The notes: generated from the letters alone by a model not told the origin. DNA of 64,000 bases from Olavius algarvensis Delta 4 endosymbiont (GCA_905176665.1 CAJINA010000188.1:62001-126000); one strand, 5' to 3'. Shown: positions 9,058 to 18,085, counted from the stretch's first letter. A program made the numbers and translations.

Positions 9058-9900
9058 ATGTCGCTTGCCAACGTTGAAAAAATACCTCCGTTCCTCGAAA
9101 CACTTGGACTTACCGAAGAACCGCTGGGCAGCTACTTTACGGACCACCGTCCGGATGACGGACTCGCGCCCGCCGCAATGGATTTGCCCACCGTGGAAAA
9201 AGAACGCCGCAACGAAATTGATTGGCAGGCCGTATTCGGCAATTTTTCCTGTGCCCTCGGCCATATCTGGCGGGCGCGCAAGAAGAATTTGCCGGCCTGT
9301 TTTTCCGCCGAGCAGTTTGGCTGCCCCGGGGCCGCTTTTTGGCTCGGATTCAACAAGCCCCAGGTAGAAACCATCATCCACTATGTGTCCACCGGCATTC
9401 CCGACCGCATGCAGGGCGAACATTATTGTGATTCACCAGATAACCTGCGCCGGATTCTCGAATATATCGATCCGCCGGCGGCGGCGGCCCGCTACTGTGT
9501 GTTTAAGCCGCTCAGCCTTTTTGCGGGTGATGAACGCCCGGAACTGGTCCACTTCTTTACCCGGCCGGAAACCCTGGGTGGCCTGCATCAACTGGCCGCC
9601 TATGTAACCAGCGATCCCGAGGTGGTCGTCTCCCCCTGGAGTGCCGCCTGCGGCAGCCTGGTGGTTTGGCCGCGCCGATACCTGGCCGAAGGCCGGCTCA
9701 AGGCTGTCCTCGGCGGCCGGGATACATCCGCCCGCAAATTTTTTAAGACGGATGAACTTTCCTTCACGGTACCCATGGAGATGTTCACCGGGATGCTGAC
9801 GCGCTTTGAGGGCTCATTTCTTAAAACCAAAACGTGGTCACTTGTCCGCAAAAAAATCGATCGCAGCAAAAAAGCCTGGGGAGAAATCAAAGATGACTGA
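9058..9900 (+). CDS. DUF169 family protein
   Basis: 280 residues from ATG 9058, chosen because AGGAA lies eight bases upstream; an in-frame ATG at 9040 has no such site. The sequence carries the features of DUF169: an N-terminal PLGSYF, CALGHIWRARKKNLPACF, the cysteine-containing GCPGAAFWLGF and VSPWSAACGS, and VVWPRRYL. DUF169 proteins are common in methanogens and strict anaerobes, often near redox or one-carbon genes, with conserved cysteines suggesting metal or cofactor binding; no activity is established. Here the 3' end overlaps metF by eight bases, which supports a one-carbon or sulfur-linked role by context only. Confidence 0.85.
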   Translation: MSLANVEKIPPFLETLGLTEEPLGSYFTDHRPDDGLAPAAMDLPTVEKERRNEIDWQAVFGNFSCALGHIWRARKKNLPACFSAEQFGCPGAAFWLGFNKPQVETIIHYVSTGIPDRMQGEHYCDSPDNLRRILEYIDPPAAAARYCVFKPLSLFAGDERPELVHFFTRPETLGGLHQLAAYVTSDPEVVVSPWSAACGSLVVWPRRYLAEGRLKAVLGGRDTSARKFFKTDELSFTVPMEMFTGMLTRFEGSFLKTKTWSLVRKKIDRSKKAWGEIKDD

Positions 9901-10768
9901 AAAGACCGTTTCCGGTCCTCCGTTCGAGACCAGCCTGATGGACACGAACCGTTTTATCACCACGGTGGAAGTTGTACCGCCGGCCGGTGCAGACCCCGGT
10001 CCGCTTTTAAAAGCGCTTGCTGCGCTTGAAGATCTGCCGGTCGACGGTTTCAGTGTCGCCACCAATCCGGTGGCCAAAGCACGCATGAGCGCCATGGCCC
10101 TGTGTACCCTGATCCAGAAACTCACTGGCCGTCAGGCTATTTTGCACTGCACCATCCGCGACCACAACGTGATCAGCCTCCAGGGTGAACTCTGGGGCGC
10201 GCAGGCCCTGGGCCTAACTACGGTGCTGTGTGCCACGGGGGATTTTGTGGCCCTGGGCGACCGTGCCCGCACAACCATGGTGAAAGATATAAACGTGTAT
10301 GACCTGGTGGAAATGGCGCGCAACAGCGGCCTTTACACCGGCGTTGTTTTCGATACCCATCCGGAAAGAAAAGATGGCCTCGGGCAGGCCGTCCGCCGCC
10401 TGGAGAAAAAAAAGGAGGCCGGTGCCCAGTTTGCCGTAACCCAGCCGGTGTACGACCGCATATCGGCTGAACGCCTGGCCAATGCTACCGCGCACATCAA
10501 CATCCCCATAACCCTGGGAATCTTGCCCTTGCGGACCCCCCGGCACGCCGCTTTTTTGGATGAGAAGGTTGCCGGTATCACAGTCCCCAAACATGTACGC
10601 CAGCAGATGGAGGAGGCCGCCGATCCGATTGAAGCCGGTGTCCGCAATGCCCGCGATATGGTGGCCATTGCCCGGGAACGATTTGCCGGGGCCTGCATCA
10701 TGCCGCCCTTCGACCATTTCGAAATCCTGCCGGCGATTCTGCGCAACCAGCAACTCTACCTTTCCTGA
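9893..10768 (+). CDS. metF: Methylenetetrahydrofolate reductase (MetF family)
   Basis: 291 residues from ATG 9893, which overlaps the DUF169 stop; longer in-frame starts lie inside that gene. The TIM-barrel flavoprotein pattern is clear: FITTVEVVPPAGADPGPLL at the N-terminus, LHCTIRDHN, VLCATGDF, GVVFDTHPER, AQFAVTQPVYD and ITLGILPLRTPRHAAFL. MetF reduces 5,10-methylene-THF to 5-methyl-THF for methionine synthesis or, in acetogens and sulfate reducers, in the methyl branch of the Wood-Ljungdahl pathway. No MetV (zinc/FeS partner) gene is adjacent; the cysteine-rich ferredoxin protein two genes upstream could supply electrons, which is inference. Confidence 0.9.
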   Translation: MTEKTVSGPPFETSLMDTNRFITTVEVVPPAGADPGPLLKALAALEDLPVDGFSVATNPVAKARMSAMALCTLIQKLTGRQAILHCTIRDHNVISLQGELWGAQALGLTTVLCATGDFVALGDRARTTMVKDINVYDLVEMARNSGLYTGVVFDTHPERKDGLGQAVRRLEKKKEAGAQFAVTQPVYDRISAERLANATAHINIPITLGILPLRTPRHAAFLDEKVAGITVPKHVRQQMEEAADPIEAGVRNARDMVAIARERFAGACIMPPFDHFEILPAILRNQQLYLS

Positions 10769-10778
10769 GGATTCAGCA

Positions 10779-11237
10779 GTGAAGAGGCTTCCGGCCGCTC
10801 TGGAGAATCACACCGGCACATACGCCCTCATTTTGAGACTCAACCGGGATAGGGCTGTTTCCATTGGCCGGTTGGATTCAATTGATTTTCCGGCCGGTTT
10901 TTACATCTACATCGGCAGTGCTTTCGGCCCGGGCGGCCTGCGGACAAGATTGGGTCGGCATATTAGTAAGCGCAAACGCAGCCGCTGGCACATCGACTAC
11001 CTGCGCCGGCTTGCCGAACTGGTTGAAATCTGGTACACCTTGCACCCGGAAAAAGCGGAGTGCCGCTGGGCGGAGGTAATCCGGCAAACCCGCCATACCC
11101 GAATTCCTTGCCCCGGATTCGGTGCTTCCGACTGCCGGTGTGGAACCCATCTTTTCCATTTTGAAAGCAAACCCGGTCTAAAAACTTTCCGCCGGAAAGT
11201 AAAAATGCCGGTTCGTTTGAAAGGTATGCAATCTTGA
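10779..11237 (+). CDS. GIY-YIG nuclease family protein (DUF123-like)
   Basis: 152 residues from GTG 10779, ten bases after metF. The opening GTYALILRL followed by GFYIYIGSAFGPGGLRTRL is the GIY-YIG-like pattern of the DUF123 group, and WHIDYLRR and the C-terminal GFGASDCRCGTHLFHF are typical of that group. Some related proteins are predicted DNA-repair nucleases; the group is also found fused to Nth-type glycosylases in archaea. Catalytic activity is untested here. The stop overlaps the next start (TTGA), so it is part of the same transcription unit. Confidence 0.82.
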   Translation: MKRLPAALENHTGTYALILRLNRDRAVSIGRLDSIDFPAGFYIYIGSAFGPGGLRTRLGRHISKRKRSRWHIDYLRRLAELVEIWYTLHPEKAECRWAEVIRQTRHTRIPCPGFGASDCRCGTHLFHFESKPGLKTFRRKVKMPVRLKGMQS

Positions 11238-12019
11238 CCCAATACTTGCAGGTCGATGGTCATAAACTTGAGTTTGCCTGGCATGGTCCCCGCCCGGATG
11301 AAGCCCCGACCCTGGTTTTCCTGCATGAGGGACTGGGCTGCGTGGCGCTTTGGCGTGATTTTCCTGCGAAATTGGCGGCTGCCACCGGTTGCGGAGCTTT
11401 GGTCTACAGCCGGCTGGGCTACGGCAAGTCTGATCCTTGCGAATTACCGCGGCCAATCAGTTTCATGCACACAGAAGGGTTGGAAGTCCTGGCCCCCGTG
11501 CTGACGGCCGCAGGCATTCGGGACTGTATCCTGGTAGGCCACTCAGACGGCGGCTCCATCGCCATCATTTATGCAGGCGGCACGCCGGCCGTCCCCCTGC
11601 GGGGTCTGATCACCGCAGCGGCACATGTTTTCTGCGAGCAGCTTTCGGTGGACTCGATCGAAATTGCCCGGACGCAATACGAGCACCACGACTTACGGCA
11701 GAAATTGGAAAGATACCACGGGGCCAACACAAAATTTGCCTTTCGGGGCTGGAATGACGTCTGGCTGCATCCGGATTTCATGCAGTGGAATATTGAGGAG
11801 TACCTGCCCGGCATAAAGGTCCCCATGCTGGCCATCCAGGGCCAGGACGACCAGTACGGTACTGCGGCCCAAATAGAAGCGATAGCAGCAAAAACAGGCC
11901 CGCGCACCCAAACTTTGCTCTTGCCGAACTGCCGCCACGCCCCCCATATGGAACAGGAGCAGGCGACTCTGGATGCCATGCAAAATTTTATTCAAGCGCT
12001 TCTCAAAAAGAAGGAATAA
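11234..12019 (+). CDS. Alpha/beta hydrolase
   Basis: 261 residues from TTG 11234, overlapping the preceding stop. The fold signature is complete: LVFLHEGLGCVALWRDF (oxyanion region, HE instead of HG), VYSRLGYGKSD, the nucleophile elbow GHSDGGSIA, an acid in AIQGQDDQYG and the histidine in NCRHAPHME. The group resembles small-ester or C-C bond hydrolases such as haloperoxidase-like and lactone hydrolases; the substrate is unknown. Last gene of the operon that starts at 6938, followed by a family B repeat element. Confidence 0.87.
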   Translation: MTQYLQVDGHKLEFAWHGPRPDEAPTLVFLHEGLGCVALWRDFPAKLAAATGCGALVYSRLGYGKSDPCELPRPISFMHTEGLEVLAPVLTAAGIRDCILVGHSDGGSIAIIYAGGTPAVPLRGLITAAAHVFCEQLSVDSIEIARTQYEHHDLRQKLERYHGANTKFAFRGWNDVWLHPDFMQWNIEEYLPGIKVPMLAIQGQDDQYGTAAQIEAIAAKTGPRTQTLLLPNCRHAPHMEQEQATLDAMQNFIQALLKKKE

Positions 12020-12028
12020 AGAAAAATG

Positions 12029-12239
12029 TCTCGCGCTGAGACGCAGAGGCGCAGAGACGTCTTCCATAAGTAAAAATCAATTGAACAGTCCAGCTCAGCT
12101 GGCAAACCATAGTAATTTCCGGCTGCGCCGAATAAAACCAAGCGGCTTTTGTAACCTGAAGCTTTTAACGGTCTTTCGCACGACAGTGCGACGAAATCTT
12201 GGGTTTGCTTTTTCTGCGCCTCTGCGTCTCTGCGCGAGA
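12029..12239. repeat. Family B palindromic element, copy B1
   Basis: About 211 bases bounded by near-perfect inverted ends: left 12029-12055 (starting TCTCGCGCTGAGACGCAG) and right 12213-12239 (ending TGCGTCTCTGCGCGAGA), one mismatch in 27. Inside lies a small hairpin, TCGCAC-GACA-GTGCGA. The same ends recur at 43369, 48706 and 50766. The element has no coding potential and fills the space between the hydrolase and VOC genes. It looks like a miniature inverted-repeat element or a structured RNA; no transposase is in the window. Confidence 0.85.
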
Positions 12240-12283
12240 ATATTCGCTTTAAAGGAAAAATCATAACCCTGCTAGGAGCAGTA

Positions 12284-12736
12284 ATGAAATTTACCCATGT
12301 GAACCTCATCGCCAAAGACTGGCGCCGCCTGGCGGCATTCTATGAATCTGTTTTGGGGTGCAAAAGGGTACCGCCCGAGCGGGATCTATCCGGCAAATGG
12401 CTGGACAAGGCCACCCGAGTGGATGCCGCGAAAATTACCGGCATCCACGTGCGCCTGCCCGGTGGCGGTGACAGCGGCCCGACCCTGGAAATTTTCCAGT
12501 ATGGCCGCGGCCAGGATGCCCGTCCTGCGACGCCGGATACACCTGGATTCGCCCACATTGCCTTTGCGGTGGACAATGTGGAAGAGACAGCCAACCAGGT
12601 GTTCCAGGCCGGAGGACGTCCCGTGGGTGAATTTACGGTACGACAAATAACCGGGGTGGGCATTCTGACCATGTGGTATGTCTCCGATCCGGAAGGCAAC
12701 ATCATCGAGCTCCAAAATATTCAACCCGCAAAATGA
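12284..12736 (+). CDS. VOC (glyoxalase/bleomycin-resistance fold) protein
   Basis: 150 residues, ATG with TAGGAG seven bases upstream. A single vicinal-oxygen-chelate domain is visible: KFTHVNLIAKDWRRLAAFYESVLGC at the start, GPTLEIFQYG in the middle, GFAHIAFAVDNVEE and YVSDPEGNIIELQN at the end, with metal-ligand-type residues H5, E near 71, H near 91 and E near 144. Such proteins include glyoxalase I, dioxygenases and resistance proteins; the reaction cannot be told. It stands alone between a repeat and an untranslated gap. Confidence 0.85.
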   Translation: MKFTHVNLIAKDWRRLAAFYESVLGCKRVPPERDLSGKWLDKATRVDAAKITGIHVRLPGGGDSGPTLEIFQYGRGQDARPATPDTPGFAHIAFAVDNVEETANQVFQAGGRPVGEFTVRQITGVGILTMWYVSDPEGNIIELQNIQPAK

Positions 12737-12968
12737 TAGTCCCAATGCCTACAGCCTCCATCTTGCGTCTTACACCCGCCCCTTGCTGCCATCCTCCCAA
12801 CCAAGAGAACATTATGGAGATTACCTACCAAAAGACTTTTTTGAGATGGGTTCTGGGCAATCCAACAGCAACCATTTGAAAAAAATGTGCGCACCCAGTA
12901 TAGTGAAATCGCTATTCGCTGACACGACACGCAAGGAAACTATAACTGCAATACGCATCGGGTGAACA
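12737..12968. other. 232-base gap without a supported gene
   Basis: Between the VOC and kinase genes. The only start-to-stop stretch of note is a 21-codon reading frame at 12814-12879, too short and without a clear ribosome-binding site to call. No repeat of either family and no clear terminator is seen; the kinase promoter presumably lies here. Confidence 0.5.
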
Positions 12969-15446
12969 ATGAAACGGTGGAAATGGTGGCTGCCCGCGGT
13001 TGCCTTCCTGGGCTTGCTGTTCTGGTGGGCGCACCAAAGCCTTCAAGGCAGTCTGCTGATCCTGCACAACGGCGATTCTATATCCGCCGCTGAAGTGTGG
13101 TCTTCCAATGGCGGGGTGTTTTACAAGCAGGGCATCACGATCGAGGTAATTGAAAGCAGCCGTGTACGGCAAATCGTGACCGGTTCACTGACAGACCCGA
13201 ACTGCTATCTACCCCTGCTCAACGCGCATTTTCATGCTTCAATTAGAAGCCTGTCCGACCTGAAACTGCCCCCCGCTTGGGCCGGCGCAACGCAACACCC
13301 GTTTTTCCTGCAAATCAAGCCACATTTGCCAATAATTGCCGGCAGCTTTCTCGGCCTGCTGCTGTTTCTGCTGGGGGTCAGGGGCTGGCGTGAGCACCGC
13401 CGTAAAAAGGCCACCGCAACCGACACTTCGGTGGACGAGGTGTTTGTGCGCCTGGCGGATTTCTCCGATGTGGAGAGTCTTTTTCTCAGCCTGTATAAGA
13501 AGAAACTGGGCGCCCCGGCCTCGGCACCGGCGGAAATCGAAAAAGCACCCCGCAAAGATGGCTGGCCCGGGCAGGTTCTCAATCTCAAGGTGCTCCATGA
13601 AGGCACGTGGCAGTCCCGGCGTATGTCGGTAGCCCCCATCGGAGAGGGGACCGGCAGCAAGAGCCAATGTTTTTACGTCATCTTCGACACCCATATGGTG
13701 ATTAAAATTCCGCCGACACCGATCACCGATTTCGAGGAATATATTGCCCGGGTGCAGGCGGAAACGGAAATCATGCAGCGGCTGACCCCCAGGGTCTGCG
13801 TCATTCCCAACCTGGCGGTAATTCTAAGCAGGATCCACAGCTTTCCGGATGCCGAGGACATTCCCCCCTCCCAATTGGAAGGCCGCTACGTCCGCTGGTT
13901 GCGCAAATTCCCTGATAATCAGCGCTACTTGACGATCGGCGGGAGTTATGTGTTCTTCATGGACCTTGCGCGCCATTATTTTCTTAGTCATGTAGTGGGC
14001 GGGTTTCATGCTGTGGACGCCGCATTGACCGAGGAGGTCCGGGCGGACGTCGAAATTCTGACTGACCTGGCGCTGTTCGAAGGCAAATACGGCCCCCGCG
14101 GCGGTGAATTGTGGCCGGCCCTGCATAAAACCTACGAGACCTTTCGGGATCAACTGGAAGGCGCCGTCGCGCAGACAGCCGAGCAAGTTTCCCTCTCGGA
14201 ATGGAACATAAAGGAATTGTACCTTGGATTCATGGCCGGCCGGGAATCCAGCATGGCCAACCTGAAAGGATCCCCGCAGTTCAAAGCGCTTTTTAAAGAT
14301 AGGCTTGCCCGGGCGGATACTGCCGACGCGATGCTCAAACAGCAGTACCAGCAAATGATGCGTCATTATACGGAAAAAAGACTTTTCCAGCGCAGCCGCC
14401 CCCTCCTGGGCAACATGGTTACCAATCTGCTCAACCTTCTGGCCTGGCTGGACGAAAAGCAGATCAGTTTACGCGACCTGAAACCGGACAACCTGCTTGT
14501 GGCCGGCAATCCGGATGACTATCCCCATTTTCTGACCGCCGCTAAAAATTTTACCATCGGCCTAATCGATCTGGAAACAGCCGTGGATCTAAGGCCTGCT
14601 GAAAGCGGAGAAATTCAGCAGCCCCAATTGGGGGGCACACCGCTTTACTGTACCCCCAGTCATTTTTTCCCCAACAAGTTATTAAAAGGGCTATACAATG
14701 ACCTGGGCCAAGTTTACCACCTGCAGGACTGGCATGCTATGATCGCCATTATCTTTGGCGCCATTACCGGAGATCCCCTTTTCAAAGGGGCTGCTTACCA
14801 GATTCCCATGATGATGAAATCCGTGATGCAGACCGCTGCCCGCAAAGGCAACCTGAAAAAGAAATTCCTCCACTTCTCGCGACAATTCAAGGACAACGCC
14901 GCTATCGAAACCCGGGAAAAATTTAAGCTGCACCGCAACCGGCTGAAATCGGTAAGTGCGCACATTCCTGAAAAGGTGCAGCTACGATTGCTGTCGTACA
15001 TCAAAGGCGAATGGCGCCAGGCCAACGAGCAGTTTAAAAACCTGCTCGCAAATCAGAATGCTTTCAAGAAAGGCAATGTTCGCCAGCGCCTGAAAAAAAG
15101 TACCCTCGCAGAACTGCAGCGACTCCAGACCGTCTATAAAAAACGAGCCGGGAATGAGAATCTGTTCGGCCAGTTGAATGAACTGATTCGCCTCAGGCAA
15201 AAAATCGATACCCTTGCCCAGGGCGGTCGCCACCTGTCCGGTAACTTCCCCAAAGTTTCGATCGATGTCCTGCTCGAGTGGATGTTCGCCCTCATAAAAT
15301 CAGAACTTCTTTCCAAGCTTGCCCTGCCGGCTCCGGATCCAGCCCTGGACCTCCCCCGTCCTGAACAAGCCAGCGAAAAAGAGTTGGCAAACACCGCCCA
15401 CGTATTGGGATACTCGGCTACCATCCAATTGCCATCCGACCAGTGA
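12969..15446 (+). CDS. Membrane-anchored atypical protein kinase-like protein
   Basis: 825 residues. Two membrane segments (about 8-22 and 117-138) flank a short extracytoplasmic part. The cytoplasmic part has a kinase fold split by long inserts: a glycine-rich GEGTGSKSQCFYV, the lysine K246 in HMVIKIPP, the helix C glutamate in AETEIMQRL, a catalytic loop SLRDLKPDNLLV (L501 replaces the usual His, D503 and N present) and a metal loop IDLE (D534; DFG altered to DLE), then GGTPLYCTPS. About 170 residues separate the two lobes. The K, D, N and D residues suggest activity is retained. The last 250 residues are helical and lysine-rich. Stand-alone gene; target unknown. Confidence 0.8.
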   Translation: MKRWKWWLPAVAFLGLLFWWAHQSLQGSLLILHNGDSISAAEVWSSNGGVFYKQGITIEVIESSRVRQIVTGSLTDPNCYLPLLNAHFHASIRSLSDLKLPPAWAGATQHPFFLQIKPHLPIIAGSFLGLLLFLLGVRGWREHRRKKATATDTSVDEVFVRLADFSDVESLFLSLYKKKLGAPASAPAEIEKAPRKDGWPGQVLNLKVLHEGTWQSRRMSVAPIGEGTGSKSQCFYVIFDTHMVIKIPPTPITDFEEYIARVQAETEIMQRLTPRVCVIPNLAVILSRIHSFPDAEDIPPSQLEGRYVRWLRKFPDNQRYLTIGGSYVFFMDLARHYFLSHVVGGFHAVDAALTEEVRADVEILTDLALFEGKYGPRGGELWPALHKTYETFRDQLEGAVAQTAEQVSLSEWNIKELYLGFMAGRESSMANLKGSPQFKALFKDRLARADTADAMLKQQYQQMMRHYTEKRLFQRSRPLLGNMVTNLLNLLAWLDEKQISLRDLKPDNLLVAGNPDDYPHFLTAAKNFTIGLIDLETAVDLRPAESGEIQQPQLGGTPLYCTPSHFFPNKLLKGLYNDLGQVYHLQDWHAMIAIIFGAITGDPLFKGAAYQIPMMMKSVMQTAARKGNLKKKFLHFSRQFKDNAAIETREKFKLHRNRLKSVSAHIPEKVQLRLLSYIKGEWRQANEQFKNLLANQNAFKKGNVRQRLKKSTLAELQRLQTVYKKRAGNENLFGQLNELIRLRQKIDTLAQGGRHLSGNFPKVSIDVLLEWMFALIKSELLSKLALPAPDPALDLPRPEQASEKELANTAHVLGYSATIQLPSDQ

Positions 15447-15528
15447 CCGGTAAAGGGGAACCGGCGGCCCCAAAAAGACTTGACTTATAACCTTTTGAGT
15501 ACTAATTAACCCATTAGGGCCAGTGTCC

Positions 15529-17028
15529 ATGGAAACGCCTCTCCAAGCCAAACCAATTAAACCAGCGACCACTTGCGGCCCAAGCGGGGGCTTCGTGAAA
15601 AACAACTTGAATGGTTCCGAGCTCAAACGGGAAATCGGCTTTTTCACCGCCACGATTCTGGTCATCGCCAACATGGTGGGAACCGGCATATTTACCACTT
15701 CGGGTTTCGTCATCAAGGAACTGGGCAGCCCGACGGCCATGCTCATCTGCTGGGCGGCCGGGGGCGTCTTCGCCCTGTGCGGGGCCCTGTGCTATGGGGA
15801 ATTGGGCAGCCGTTACCCCCAGGCCGGTGGTGAGTATACTTATTTGAAGGAAATATTCGGAAAATGGATGGGGTTCTTATCCGGGTGGATTTCCCTGGTG
15901 GTCGGTTTCTCGGCACCTATTGCCGCTGCGGCCATTGCTTTTGCTATCTATTCCTTTCAGATGCTGTCTATTGCCCCCAAGCCACCGCTGGTCGTTCCGA
16001 TTATGGGTATCCCGGTGGTTTCCATATCTCTGCAAAGCCTGGTGGCCATCAGTGTGGTCATCCTTTTTTCGGTGGTGCACTACCACAGCCTGAAGGTCGG
16101 CAGCCGTGTTCAGAACCTGTTGACACTTTTCAAAATCGGCCTCGTGGTGGCCTTCATTGCAGCCGGTTTTCTATCAGAAAATGGAACCGCCGCGAATTTT
16201 CTGCTGGAAATCAAACCAGCCGCCGGATTCGCCGAAAAATTCGCCGTCTCTCTGATATTTATTTCTTTTGCCTACGCCGGCTGGAATGCTTCAGCCTACA
16301 TTGGGGGTGAAATTAAAAATCCAGGACGTAATATCCCGCTGTCCTTGCTGGTTGGCACCATTATTGTTTCCGGTCTCTACCTGCTGCTCAATGTGATCTA
16401 CATCTACGCGCTCACCCCGACGCAGATGAGCGGGGCCGTCGACATCGGCGCCCGGGCCGCGATTTCACTGTTCGGTGAAAACATCAGTAAAATCGTTAGC
16501 GGCGCCATCGCCCTGGGCCTGCTCTCGGTGCTCAGCGCCATGATTATGACCGGTCCCCGGGTCTACTATGCCATGTCTAAGGACCGGATATTTTTTGAAC
16601 TCTTTGCCAAAATCAGCAAGGCCCGTCACACCCCGGCCCACTCCATTTTTTTACAAGCCGGCATTGCAGTCCTTCTTATCGTCACCGCTTCCTACGAAAA
16701 GCTTCTGATCTACATCGGCTTCACCCTATCGCTCTTCGCCATGCTGACAGTTGTCGGCCTGGTACGCCTCCGGTTTAAAAATGGTGCCAATCCAACCGGC
16801 TACCGTACCTTCGGCTATCCCATAACCCCGCTGATTTTCATCGCCGGGAACCTGTGGATCATCTGGTTTTCCGTAAAAAGCCGCCCGATTCCGGCCCTGT
16901 GTGGAATTGCCACCATCGGTCTAGGTTTGTGTGCCTATCTTTATTTCAAGAAACGACAGACGTATTTCCGTACTCAATTAGAACCAAATCAATCTACCCA
17001 AAACACGTCCGGTTTTTCACAGAATTAA
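15529..17028 (+). CDS. APC-family amino acid permease
   Basis: 499 residues from ATG 15529; GTG 15523 and GTG 15595 (just before the first membrane helix) are alternatives. About twelve hydrophobic segments are present. The first carries the family motif VIANMVGTGIFTTSGF, helix 3 has GSRYPQAGGEYTYLKEIFG, helix 6 has FAYAGWNASAYIGGEIKNPGRNIP and helix 8 has SAMIMTGPRVYYAMSKD. These are hallmarks of amino acid-polyamine-cation antiporters in the LAT or serine/threonine exchanger branch. Substrate unknown. Followed by a strong terminator hairpin. Confidence 0.9.
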   Translation: METPLQAKPIKPATTCGPSGGFVKNNLNGSELKREIGFFTATILVIANMVGTGIFTTSGFVIKELGSPTAMLICWAAGGVFALCGALCYGELGSRYPQAGGEYTYLKEIFGKWMGFLSGWISLVVGFSAPIAAAAIAFAIYSFQMLSIAPKPPLVVPIMGIPVVSISLQSLVAISVVILFSVVHYHSLKVGSRVQNLLTLFKIGLVVAFIAAGFLSENGTAANFLLEIKPAAGFAEKFAVSLIFISFAYAGWNASAYIGGEIKNPGRNIPLSLLVGTIIVSGLYLLLNVIYIYALTPTQMSGAVDIGARAAISLFGENISKIVSGAIALGLLSVLSAMIMTGPRVYYAMSKDRIFFELFAKISKARHTPAHSIFLQAGIAVLLIVTASYEKLLIYIGFTLSLFAMLTVVGLVRLRFKNGANPTGYRTFGYPITPLIFIAGNLWIIWFSVKSRPIPALCGIATIGLGLCAYLYFKKRQTYFRTQLEPNQSTQNTSGFSQN

Positions 17029-17060
17029 TTTAGCCTTCTTTTCTTACCCCGACAAATAGA

Positions 17061-17088
17061 AAAGCCGCATCCGTAGGGATACGGCTTT
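17061..17088 (+). terminator. Hairpin terminator after APC permease
   Basis: A 12-base stem AAAGCCGCATCC / GGATACGGCTTT with a GTAG loop and one mismatch, 33 bases after the permease stop. The A-rich 5' flank and T-rich 3' side of the stem mean it could work in both directions, serving the permease and the converging membrane-protein gene at 17140. Confidence 0.75.
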
Positions 17089-17139
17089 GTCAGTAAATAA
17101 GCACTGAGTATATAAGATATTGAACGCTACAATCAATAT

Positions 17140-17436
17140 CTAAGGTATGAATAACCAGTACATTAAAGGATAGAAAAACCAGGCTCCGGTAAAGCCGAGG
17201 AGGACGAATAACTGGCTCAGCCCAGTACAGATCTGCTGCTCCTCTCCGAAAATGGCTGGTTCGGTTTCGGTACAGAACACCGGTGCCGCCGGAAAGGGTA
17301 TGATTTTATTGCAGCTCCCCCGATTGGGTCTTAGATGGATGCTGAGCCGTTTTTGAACCATGCGGGCCAGTCTTTTATCTTTTACCTTCTGGGCATCCAA
17401 GAACATCTGCCGGTAGAGATCGTAATTCTCGTTCAT
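17140..17436 (-). CDS. Small protein with C-terminal membrane segments, unknown
   Basis: 98 residues, ATG with GGGAGAAG upstream. The N-terminal 40 residues are charged and helical (YRQMFLDAQKVKDKRLARMV). The C-terminal 30 residues are hydrophobic and aromatic (LFVLLGFTGAWFFYPLMYW), one or two membrane passes. Two cysteines in between. I do not recognise the family. It lies 24 bases downstream of an XRE-type regulator on the same strand, so the pair are probably co-transcribed. A toxin-antitoxin arrangement is possible but nothing in the sequence proves it. Confidence 0.6.
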   Translation of the reverse strand: MNENYDLYRQMFLDAQKVKDKRLARMVQKRLSIHLRPNRGSCNKIIPFPAAPVFCTETEPAIFGEEQQICTGLSQLFVLLGFTGAWFFYPLMYWLFIP

Positions 17437-17460
17437 TTGACTTCTCCCGGTGCATCTTCG

Positions 17461-17883
17461 TTACTGGTTAACCGCGACAGCCGCCCCCTCGGTTGACAGC
17501 AGGGCTGCAATCTTTTCTGAAATGTAGTCAATCAGTTCTTCATCACCCAATTTGGCGGCATTATTCAACATCTCGGCGTAGGTCTCAAGGCCGGGATAGA
17601 GGTCGAGGACCTCATTTGTAAGCACCACCCCTTCCACGGCCGACACGCTTTGAATGGCTTCGGCTTCCGTCTCCGGCATCAGGGTACCAATGGAAACACC
17701 GAGTACAGTCGCCATTTTTTTCAAGTCTTCATAGGTAGGGATTTGTTTACCCAGTTCAATCTTTTTAACTTTGGTGCGACCTGACTCGAAACTGGTGTCG
17801 AATGAGCGGGACCCAAAGGTCCCCTGGTTGAGCCCAGTCCTGCGCCTGAGAACCTGGATGATTTCCGGCTGGGTCATTTCCAT
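17461..17883 (-). CDS. XRE-family helix-turn-helix regulator
   Basis: 140 residues, ATG preceded by AGGGGAGG. The N-terminal 75 residues form a HTH_3-like domain: IIQVLRRRTGLNQGTFG (helices 1-2, with an insertion before the recognition helix), KIELGKQIPTYEDLKKMATVLGV and SIGTLMP. The rest is an acidic helical tail (ETYAEMLNNAAKLGDEELID), perhaps for dimerisation. It probably regulates its own operon with the small membrane protein. No palindromic operator was clear in the upstream 200 bases. Confidence 0.78.
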   Translation of the reverse strand: MEMTQPEIIQVLRRRTGLNQGTFGSRSFDTSFESGRTKVKKIELGKQIPTYEDLKKMATVLGVSIGTLMPETEAEAIQSVSAVEGVVLTNEVLDLYPGLETYAEMLNNAAKLGDEELIDYISEKIAALLSTEGAAVAVNQ

Positions 17884-18085
17884 TTTGGCCTCCCCTACTG
17901 CTGGTCGATTATAGGTTGGATAATTCCTATATGACCTGTTTGGACTTTTTGGTCAAGCACAAAACGTTCATTTGAGGATAATCAGGAACATAAGGGGTAA
18001 TTAGCCATTTAATTACAGCATTATAGCTTGATCGGAATGTGGTTAACCACGAACTGCTACGTAAAAATTTAAAAATTGACTTGAC

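Noticed and set aside
12814..12879. 21-codon reading frame
   Set aside because: Too short, no family similarity, unclear ribosome-binding site.
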